From: CAYOFK01 sp964403185
Lineage (GTDB): Bacteria > Bacteroidota > Bacteroidia > Bacteroidales > VadinHA17
Length of the DNA stretch: 10,939 nucleotides
Direction of reading: 5' to 3'
NCBI GenBank assembly: GCA_964403185.1
Contig: CAYOFK010000103.1
Location: 1-10,939 of the forward strand
Shown: in pieces, positions 1 to 8,600 of the stretch
Layout of the letters: every line of letters starts with the position of its first letter
Numbering within the stretch: position 1 is the stretch's first letter
Notes under the pieces: generated by a model
The model's input: only the letters and a program-made list of their open reading frames with translations
Database searches by the model: none
What the model was told of the DNA's origin: nothing
Program-made: the position numbers and the translations under genes

Positions 1-2061
1 CCGGTTGCTTCCTCAAGAGATGCAGAAACCAGGAAAAAGAAAAGAAGAAGGATTAAAAAAGACGGACCTGAGGGTGGAAAAACAGAATCCGGAACGGCAT
101 TGAAAACAAAAGAAACAAAAAGGACCGGCCGTAAAAAACGGGTTCTGAAACCAGAAGTCAGCGATGAAGAAGTCCAGCAACAAATCAGGGAAACGTTGGC
201 TCAGCTAAGTTCCAAAGGGAAATCCAGGGGCGCAAAATACAGAAGGGGAAAACGTGATCTGGCAAGCCAGCGGCAACAGGAAGAAATTGAAAAGACCGAA
301 CAGGAAAAGAATATCCTGAAAGTCACAGAGTTTGTTTCAGCACAGGAGCTTGCAAGTATGATGGAGGTTCCGGTTACCGATATTATCTCAACCTGTATGT
401 CTCTTGGCTTATTGGTGTCCATTAACCAGAGACTGGATGCTGAGACCATGTCTATTGTTGCAGAAGAATTCGGTTTCCAGATTGAGTTTGTAAGTGTTGA
501 ACTTCAGGAATCCATTATCGAAATCACTGAAGACAAGGAAGAAGACCTGGAGCCCCGCCCCCCCATAGTTACTGTTATGGGGCATGTTGACCATGGGAAA
601 ACGAAACTTCTTGATTACATAAGAAATGCAAATGTGGTTGCCGGAGAAGCAGGCGGGATCACACAGCATATTGGTGCCTATGCAGTATCACTGAAAAATG
701 GCAGGGAAATCACCTTCCTGGACACCCCGGGGCATGAGGCCTTTACTGCAATGCGGGCACGTGGCGCACAGGTTACTGACGTGGCCATTGTTGTTGTGGC
801 TGCTGATGACGGTGTAAAACCCCAAACCGTGGAGGCCATTAACCACGCACAAGCTGCCAGTGTCCCTATTGTATTTGCAATAAATAAAATTGACAAACCC
901 ACTGCCAATTCCGAAAAAATAAAAGAAGAATTATCAAATATGAACATCCTGGTCGAAGACTGGGGAGGGAAATACCAATCGCAGGAAATCTCTGCAAAAA
1001 GTGGTATCAATATAGACGAACTGCTGGAGAAAGTACTCCTGGAAGCTGAACTGCTGGAATTAAAGGCCAATCCGAATAAAAAGGCCGCAGGAAGCGTGCT
1101 GGAATCATCCCTGGATAAAGGAAAAGGTTTTGTAACCACCCTGCTTGTTAAAGAAGGAACCCTGCATACCGGGGACATCACACTTGCAGGCAGATATTTT
1201 GGACATGCCAAGGCGCTGTTCAACGAACGGGATTCAAAGATCTCCTCCGCCGGACCTGGAAAGCCGGTAACACTTCTGGGATTAAACGGGGCCCCGCAAC
1301 CTGGTGATAATTTCAATGTTTTGCCAAACGATCGTGAAGCCCGGGAGATTGCCAATAAACGCAATCAACTCCAGAGAGAACAGGAACTGATGACCAAAAA
1401 GCATATCACTCTTGACGAAATTGGCCGGCGTATTGCCATCGGAACATTCCAGAACCTGAATGTAATTATTAAAGGCGATGTGGATGGTTCCATCGAAGCC
1501 CTGTCAGACTCAATGCTGAAACTCTCCAATGAAGAAATACAGCTCAATATCATCCACAAGGCAGTCGGACAAATATCAGAATCAGACATTACCCTGGCAA
1601 TGGCTTCAAATGCTGTGGTCATCGGATTTCAGGTCCGGCCCTCCCTCGTTGCCCGTAAACTGGCTGAAAAAGAGCAGGTCGATATCCGCATATACTCCAT
1701 CATTTACGATGCCATTGAAGAAATGAAGGCCGCTATGGAAGGCATGCTCTCTCCCGAAGTTAAAGAGGAAATTGTATCCACACTTGAAATCCTGGAAATC
1801 TTTAAGATCACAAAGGCCGGCACAATTGCCGGCTGTATTGTGAAGGAAGGGAAAATAAACCGTAACAATAAAGTCCGGATTATACGGGAAGGTATCGTGG
1901 TATTTACCGGCGAACTGGGATCCTTGAAACGGTTTAAGGAAGACGTTAAGGAGGTCGTCAGCGGCCTTGAGTGCGGCCTGAATGTAACCAACTATAACGA
2001 TATTAAGGTTGGCGACATCATTGAAGCTTTCCTTGAGACAGAGATCTCCAGAAGCCTGTAA
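1..2061 (+). CDS. infB: Translation initiation factor IF-2, 5'-truncated by the window edge
   Basis: IF-2 is the cytoplasmic GTPase that brings initiator fMet-tRNA to the 30S subunit and promotes 50S joining. The frame is open from base 1 with no stop, so 686 C-terminal residues are visible; the TTG at 100 is not a credible start because coding sequence continues upstream of it. Counting from base 1, the order is: a lysine/arginine-rich linker (residues 1-105), an IF2_N-like helical domain (about 108-160), then the G domain. The G domain has G1 GHVDHGKT (194-201, bases 580-603), switch I GEAGGITQHIGAY, G3 DTPGH (base 721), G4 NKID (883-894) and G5 SAKSG (991-1005). Domains II and III follow. 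The C2 domain, which binds fMet-tRNA, runs from about residue 600 to the end and carries KRFKEDVKEV, ECGLN and NDIKVGDIIEAF. All GTPase motifs are intact. The residue after the P-loop Thr is Lys, where many IF-2 proteins have Ser or Thr. The gene is convergent with gcvH. The family assignment is secure; the missing N-terminus is typically long and low-complexity. Confidence 0.98.
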   Translation, partial: PVASSRDAETRKKKRRRIKKDGPEGGKTESGTALKTKETKRTGRKKRVLKPEVSDEEVQQQIRETLAQLSSKGKSRGAKYRRGKRDLASQRQQEEIEKTEQEKNILKVTEFVSAQELASMMEVPVTDIISTCMSLGLLVSINQRLDAETMSIVAEEFGFQIEFVSVELQESIIEITEDKEEDLEPRPPIVTVMGHVDHGKTKLLDYIRNANVVAGEAGGITQHIGAYAVSLKNGREITFLDTPGHEAFTAMRARGAQVTDVAIVVVAADDGVKPQTVEAINHAQAASVPIVFAINKIDKPTANSEKIKEELSNMNILVEDWGGKYQSQEISAKSGINIDELLEKVLLEAELLELKANPNKKAAGSVLESSLDKGKGFVTTLLVKEGTLHTGDITLAGRYFGHAKALFNERDSKISSAGPGKPVTLLGLNGAPQPGDNFNVLPNDREAREIANKRNQLQREQELMTKKHITLDEIGRRIAIGTFQNLNVIIKGDVDGSIEALSDSMLKLSNEEIQLNIIHKAVGQISESDITLAMASNAVVIGFQVRPSLVARKLAEKEQVDIRIYSIIYDAIEEMKAAMEGMLSPEVKEEIVSTLEILEIFKITKAGTIAGCIVKEGKINRNNKVRIIREGIVVFTGELGSLKRFKEDVKEVVSGLECGLNVTNYNDIKVGDIIEAFLETEISRSL

Positions 2062-2086
2062 AGTCAACCCCTGCCGGGTATTGCCC

Positions 2087-2467
2087 TTACGATTCTATTA
2101 TCTTTTTGTAGGAATCAGGAGATTCCAGCGCATCAAGCTCTGAAGGATCCTGGATTTTTATCCTGATCAGCCAGCCGTCTCCATAAGCATCTTTGTTCAC
2201 CAATTCCGGTGTGTCTTCAAGGGCTTCATTCACTTCCGTTACCTCCCCCGATACAGGCATGTACATATCAGAAACCGTTTTCACTGCCTCAATGGTTCCA
2301 AAAGCATCTCCCTTATTAAAGGTCTCACCCTGAGTCTCAATTTCAATATAGACAATATCACCCAACTCACCCTGAGCATAGTCTGTGATTCCAATGACGG
2401 CCGTATCTCCTTCCTGACGGATCCATTCATGGTCAGGTGTGTATTTTAAATTCCCGGGAATGTTCAT
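2087..2467 (-). CDS. gcvH: Glycine cleavage system H protein (lipoyl carrier)
   Basis: GcvH is the small lipoylated shuttle that moves the aminomethyl group from the P protein to the T protein and is then reoxidised by the L protein during cytoplasmic glycine breakdown. The 126-residue product has the usual family length. It starts with the typical KYTPDHEWIR segment, followed by GITDYAQGELGDIVYIE and the lipoyl hairpin GTIEAVKTVSDMYMPVSGEV. The modified lysine is K63. The C-terminal block ELVNKDAYGDGWLIRIKI is also typical. The ATG at 2467 gives a full-length protein; no clear Shine-Dalgarno precedes it, as is common in Bacteroidota. It lies 146 bp downstream of sprA on the same strand and 25 bp from the end of the convergent infB. 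No gcvT, gcvP or lipoate ligase gene is in the window, so its partners must be encoded elsewhere. The link to sprA recurs in this phylum but has no known functional reason. Confidence 0.97.
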   Translation of the reverse strand: MNIPGNLKYTPDHEWIRQEGDTAVIGITDYAQGELGDIVYIEIETQGETFNKGDAFGTIEAVKTVSDMYMPVSGEVTEVNEALEDTPELVNKDAYGDGWLIRIKIQDPSELDALESPDSYKKIIES

Positions 2468-2613
2468 GATTAAGGTTTTTCAGGTTAAATAACAGTCACT
2501 AAAAATATAAAGATTTCATTTACTGCAAAAAACAAATCCCATTCAATAATGAACAAAGAAATAAAATTTATAAACAAAAAATGCTGTTTTTTATCATCCG
2601 CTAAAAAGATGCT
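2468..2613 (-). other. AT-rich gap between sprA and gcvH
   Basis: These 146 bp are visibly much richer in A and T than the flanking genes and hold no open frame worth calling. The sequence includes an A6/T6 mini-hairpin at 2576-2592 (loop TGCTG) shortly after the sprA stop. It also has a possible Bacteroidota-type promoter at 2502-2529. I see no glycine riboswitch: the aptamer pair needs more length and conserved GC-rich helices than are present. The gap is large compared with the 22 bp between ruvA and sprA, which argues that gcvH is at least partly transcribed on its own. Confidence 0.6.
2502..2529 (-). promoter_or_regulatory. Candidate gcvH promoter (Bacteroidota type)
   Basis: On the - strand a TTTG (2529-2526) is followed after 16 bases by TATATTTT (2509-2502). 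The latter matches the Bacteroidota -7 element TAnnTTTG at seven of eight positions. The spacing is a few bases shorter than is usual between the -33 TTTG and the -7 element, and the surroundings are AT-rich, so a chance match is quite possible. If real, it would give a leader of roughly 30-35 nt before the gcvH ATG. Confidence 0.22.
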
Positions 2614-5600
2614 TTATTGCACCAGAGTGAATCTCAGACTGAAGCCAAAAGCAGTGTTATAAGTGGGAAATGTCCGTGCAACAAAAGGTTTATTAACAAT
2701 GCGATCGAAAAAGAACCTGAGGTTGAAACGGTCACTTAAAACATAATCGGCTGTGAATTTTAAGGTTATGATCGTTTGTCCGGCCGTGGGTTCATTCGTT
2801 TCTTCAATGATCTTCCTCATGATGGTCTTGTTGTCTCTGATGGAAATATCCGCCCGGAGGTTCAGGTCGCTCTTGAATTCCCGCTGTGTTCCTCCCGTCC
2901 TGATAATGATCTGAACCTCATCAAACCTGTATCCACTGCCCACAACAAACTCACTGTTATTTACCTCTGTGAGCTGGTTGTTCGCCAGGCTTAATGATAA
3001 ATTTCTGGCCTTCTTGTATTCAAATCTTGTAGTAACCCCATTCTTCCAGATCATATCCACGTTGATCAAGGGACTGAATTGTTCGTTCAGGGATACCGCA
3101 GCAATATCAAACTCTGGCAAATAGTTGAATTCCAGGTCTCTGATATCTTCCAGCAGTGAATAGTTCAGGTTGGTGCGGTATGCACCGATATCATAGGTTG
3201 AGCGGTATACATGTGTCAGGGTAATGGAACGGAACAGCCGTTTCATAAATTCAATCCTGTTTAATCCGTTAAATGTAATCCGCCAGTTGGGCAGGATGCT
3301 GGTGATTGAGGGCAGGGAGGTCAAACCGATTTTGGTCGGATCACGCTGGGCATAGGCAGCCAGAAATGCCGGGATCAGAACTTCCTGGGAAGTAAGCCCA
3401 TACCCGTTCTTATACGGACCTTCTATGGGCAATCCCGTTTCCGGATCAATATCCGGGTCATAGGAAGGATCCTGCAGTTGTTTTTGCTGAGCAAGCCTGT
3501 ATGAAATGACCTTTGTAAATTCTACAAACCTTTCAAAATTTGCCGACCTGTAATTGTCTGAAGCCGATATTTTTTCAAATGACGTTGACAGGGTCACATA
3601 GGACATGCTGAAATTTCCTGAATAGATCGGATTCCTTGTCGAATCCGGAAAAGTGCCATCCGGATTGGCTCTGAAATACGCACTGAAATTCCGTGAATAC
3701 CTCCTGTTTGCAGTAAGATCGATCCTGAATCCGCGGATGGGTTCAATGGTACTGCGAAGGTTGAAATTTTCGTTATGCGTCATCATATACGCTGTATTCA
3801 AAACCGTATCTGCTGTCAGCCAGCGATTTCTCAGAGCCTGTTCAGGAAATTTTTTGTCCTGCCAGCCCAGTACGAACGGAATTCCCGGCGCCATGATCCC
3901 ATCAACTTTCCTGATCCCGAAAAAATCTGTTTTTGGTAAGTATCCCGGTAAAATGGTTCCCTGATTCTGTGTATAGGAAACTGAGATATTTCTGATTCCC
4001 ATAAGTACTCTGGCGGAAATTTCCTCCACATAAAGAAAGGGATTTGGCCTGCGTTCTTTCTGAGCCTCCACGATCAGGGTGAGGTTGCGGAGATCCTGAT
4101 CAACGGTGTAGTTGATACGGCGTTCATTCACGATGTCAAAGCGGCCCTTTACTTCCACATTATTCTCATCAAACAGGTGCACTTTTATTTGTTCTGAGGT
4201 CCCCAGTTTATGGTAAATGGCTTTGGGCTCACCGGCTTTCAGGTTCAGTTTCTCCCGTTTATAAACCACCGTTTTATACCTTTTTTCAGTCTGTTTTCCC
4301 AGGGTTCCGCTTCGGCTTTTCTGATTCACCTTTCTGAAAAATCCAACCTTATTATACAGGGTAAGCATGTTCAGTGTCCCGTTCAGTTGTCCGGTATTTG
4401 AATTCTGTATCCGGTTTCCAAGATTGATGTTAATGGTGTCATGAAACTGGGGCCCGATATACCAGTCGTATGTTGTGTTGTACCGGGCTGTTAAATTCAC
4501 CCAGTCGAGTAAGGGCAATTTATTAATCGGGACTGTATAAGAGGCCGTAATGGTATGGTAATAATGAGTATTTCTTCCGAAATTCCGGATGTTTGTCAAT
4601 ACAGAATCGCGCCAGGTCCCGTAATTTTCCTGATATCTCTCACGATCAACTCCTCCCTGTGGTTCATCAATCCGGGCAATGTTCCCTGCCGAAAAATCAA
4701 TTTTCAGGCTGTTGGTCAGATCCCACTTAACATCGTAATACCTGTTCCAGAAGAAATCTTTTCTGAATGTGGGATTGATCTTGATATTAGGATTGTTAAT
4801 ATTCCTGGTTTTAACCTCGTTGTAATACCTGGTCATATCCGTACGTACGGACAGATAGCTTGGAAAAGGTGTGAAATTGATATCCTTGATCAACCTGAGG
4901 GCCTTGGCATTCAGAAATTTGACCTTACTGAATGGGGCTAAATTCTTCGGGCGTGCATTATAAACATAGGCCAATCCTCCGCGATAATTACGCTCCAGGT
5001 CAATTTCCGTGTTAATATTCCTGGATTTGGTTTCGTTATAAGCATAATTGAACGAGACATTGGCGATGTCATAAAAGTGTGGTTTCTTACCTCTCTTTCC
5101 AATATTGACATTGGTAAAATTCAGACTTTTCCGTTGTGTATAGTCCTGGGAATAGAACTTCAGGGAATCTTTTTCTTCTTTGGTATCCAGTTTATTTATA
5201 GCCCGTTTCAGGGGCACATCCGGATCCAGCGGGTTGTATTCGGGGCTGATGACACTTTCAGAGTATCCAACATACATTGGGATCCTGACCTGTGCTTTCT
5301 CAGGAAAGAACTTGCCCAACTCAAGGTTTGAAGACAGGTCGTATTGCATCACTTCTTCCTGGCGCCGTTCACTCACTTTTTTCTCAATGGATCCAAATCC
5401 CGGCTGAATACTCAACCCGGCCACATCTATCGATCCGAAATCAGCCAACCGGGCCTGCAGTCTGGCATTGGCAGCCCAGCCTTTTTCATCATCAAAGTCT
5501 GTAAGCCGGAGTTCGTTCACCCATATTTCACCGGATTTAGGCAATCCGTCATCCGTCACATCGTTGGCATAAGCTTTCGGATTTCTAACCCCAACCATCA

Positions 5601-8600
5601 GGGTTCTGACATCACTGAGGTTTGGGTTTCCTGAAATGCTGATCTTATGTTCTCCCGCAAATACCGAAAACACATCGGAAGGTTTGACTTCAGATCCGGC
5701 CTGTCTCATAACAGCATTTCTGGCTTCCTTCAGATCGAGAAAATTATCAAGTAAGATATCAAATTTGTTCTCCTCAGGCCATACAACCCGACGATCGGCA
5801 TCGGAATGGTCATTGTAGCGTCCTGGTGGTGTGACCTTCAGAGGGATCTCATACTCATAATAGTTATCCCTGTAATCTGTTCCCAGCCTGATAAATGCCG
5901 TAAGTTCCCCATCCAGGAGAGATTCCTGGTCGAGGGCTTCCGCATGTACCTCCATATTTAAGCGCCGGTACTTCCTGAAATCCATGCTTGCATTTTTAAA
6001 TGCAGCCCGCGCATCTCCGTCCTGTAATTTTCTGACAAATAAAACCATTGATTGTTCATTCAACTGCTGCAACTGTGGATTTGTTGGATCTATTTCCCGT
6101 GTAAAACCGGGTGGAAGGACGTAATTAACCGGTTGCTTGCTGGCATTTTCTTCAATATTCACGGAAGAGATTTCAAAAAAATCACCCTCAGGCTGGGGAA
6201 CAGTGATGCGTTCACCACCCTGCAATAATGAAAAATCATACCGGCGCCATTCACTCCGCACCAATTCCAGTTGGGCAAACCTGAGAACCACCGGCTCTCT
6301 GAACCCCCTCATAAACATCCGCATAAACCTGATGGACTTAAAATCATTAATGGACCCTACAACATTGTTAAAATCAGAGAGGGGGATTTTAAACTGATAC
6401 CAGGTTACCGACGATTGCTGTCCGTTGGCGAAGGTCACTGTTGAAGTGACCGCATCTGTAATGAAGTTCTGTCCAACTTCCAGTGTCTGGGGACGGAATG
6501 GGATTCTGTACTGATAATAACTCTCAGTCTCACTCAATGTATTGTCCCTGTTAATGTCCTCTACATCCGGAAGTGTGGATCCGGATGTAGGATAAGATTC
6601 AGGGGATTGTTCGGCTGTGGGTGAGTTGCGCTCAAGGCCGTTGTACATTTTATACCGTTCAAGAATGCTCAGCCCCACAGCATCATAGTTGCTGCTCCTG
6701 TAGTACTGGTAATTATCAGTTGCAGGATCCTGGCTCAGACGATCAAAAGCAGGGCCATCAACCACATTTCTAAGTGAATCCAGGTAATTGATAAAAAAGG
6801 TTTCCTCATCAGAATCCTTCAATCCATCCAGTCCGACATCCTGGTATAATCTTGATTCGATGTCGTTATCGAAGGCATTCACCAGTGACTGTTTCGTTGG
6901 TACACGCCCCCAGGTTGTGGTGTCCACATCAACGGCCACCGGGGAGGTGGGAAGCCCGTTTTCAAAACTTTTCCGGGAGTCGTTCAATATGTCCTCGGAA
7001 ATATTTCCCAGGTTAAAAAAAAGTTCGCCACCCTGATGTGTGGGATCTTCAACAAAGGGGTCCATTACCCAGAATTTTATAAAGCGGATATTGGCAGATT
7101 CAAAATCATTGGTTTGTACTTCCCGCATAATGCCACCCCACCTGGACTCAGGATTACGTAACGTGCCATCCTGATTCAGGCCCGATGATACCGGGCTGGG
7201 TTCTGTATCGAAGTTATAAGGCCCTTTTTCATCAGGATAAAATGCCAGATTAAGAACTGCAATGTTGGTGGGAATGCCGCTGGGACTTTCTTTATTCGGC
7301 CATATTTCCTTTTCAAAGACCTCTCTGACAAAATGACTCGACTGCTGATCAGGATTGTTCTTTAAGTGATCCGGTGTGGACGCATTGTTCCTGAGAAACA
7401 ATGGATCGATCACATACCAGGCCAGTTTTGCCCTGTTGTATCCTGAAACTTTGTTATTGTGAGTTAAGGCCTCCGGAAACATTGCAGGCTGACCGGCAGG
7501 AATGCTGGATACCACCCATGCATTGAAGGATTTCATATCAATAGACGTTTCACTGGCCTCAAAATCATCAATATATGAGGTTCCGGTTTTTCCAACAGCC
7601 TTGGAATGGCCGGGAATAAGTTGTGCAAACTCACCGGTAAACCGGATGTTAGATGGCGCTTTTGTCTGGATGAAAGGCAGCCAGTCAACCAGATTTGTTA
7701 AGAATTGGGACCCTGACTCATAAGACGTGTTCAAACCCCAGATGGTATTGGACATAGGTTCATCGCCAATATTAACCTTCTGGGTTAGAGGCCGCTCCGT
7801 TAAATTCATGATGGTGGCCCCCACATTGAAATTCTCACCGACCTGGTAATCAAGATGGGTTGCCAGTAATGTCTTTGTCTGAATGGCAAATAATTGATTG
7901 CTCTCCAGACTGACACGTATAGGAGTCTGAGATTCCAGCAACCCGGGATTGATGATCTTGACGCGGCCCAGATTGTAATCCACCGTATAATCAACGTTTT
8001 CCGTCAGCTGTATGCCTCCGGCTACAACCTTTACAGAACCCTGTGGTACATTTAACGCACCAAGGAATATATCGGAACTTGATGAAGATGAATAGGTTCC
8101 GGAAAGTCTGAACTTATTCTTTTCTGAAGACTGCCTGGCCCTGATCTGGGTCGAATCATACAATTCCTGAAACACATATTTATCGGCTATGGCATCATCA
8201 CCTATTTGCTTCCGCAGATAACTGCCAAAGGGCTCCAGAACCGGAAAAATGATTCTCCCGTTCTTTGAATAAATGGTGGTGCCCTCCATAAAGTCAAACC
8301 GCCCATCCGGATTGGGCTCCAATTGTATATCCAGATTATCAAGATTGAGCACCTGAAGCAGTATCTCATTGGCAATATTCCCCTCCGTAATGTAATTCAC
8401 CGCATTCCCGGTTTCATCATCCAGGTAAAGGACATGGAGCTGGAAATCATTCCGCTCAACCTGGAACGCCCCAATGTTGTAAATGTTTTTCATCATCAAA
8501 CTCCAGGTGGGAAGCTCTGGTGTCAGATTGGTTCCTTTGAGCAATTTAAGAATCAGTGTTGATGGCGCACTGATCCCGTCAATAGTCAGTTCCCCAACCT

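Noticed and set aside
100..102. TTG as the start of infB
   Set aside because: The frame is open from base 1 with a Lys/Arg-rich linker typical of IF-2, so the gene begins outside the window.
678..1364. 228-residue open frame antisense to infB
   Set aside because: It lies wholly within the intact infB frame and its product is Ser-rich without recognisable motifs, as expected from the complement of a coding strand.
2067..2079. ACCC/GGGT hairpin between infB and gcvH as a bidirectional terminator
   Set aside because: The stem is only 4 bp and no T-run follows on either strand.
2576..2592. A6-TGCTG-T6 hairpin after sprA as an intrinsic terminator
   Set aside because: The stem is made only of A:T pairs and is too weak to be convincing; it may be a by-product of the AT-rich gap.
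2468..2613. Glycine riboswitch upstream of gcvH
   Set aside because: The gap is too AT-rich and lacks the paired aptamer helices expected for that class.
4555..4941. 128-residue open frame on the + strand inside sprA
   Set aside because: It is a shadow of the sprA coding strand; the sprA frame is intact across it and the product shows no family features. The same applies to the other + strand frames between 2776 and 9691.
8068..8090. Serine run in SprA (six Ser near residue 660) as a slippage-prone tract or insertion
   Set aside because: The codons are mixed rather than one repeated unit, and the flanking conserved SprA sequence continues in frame.
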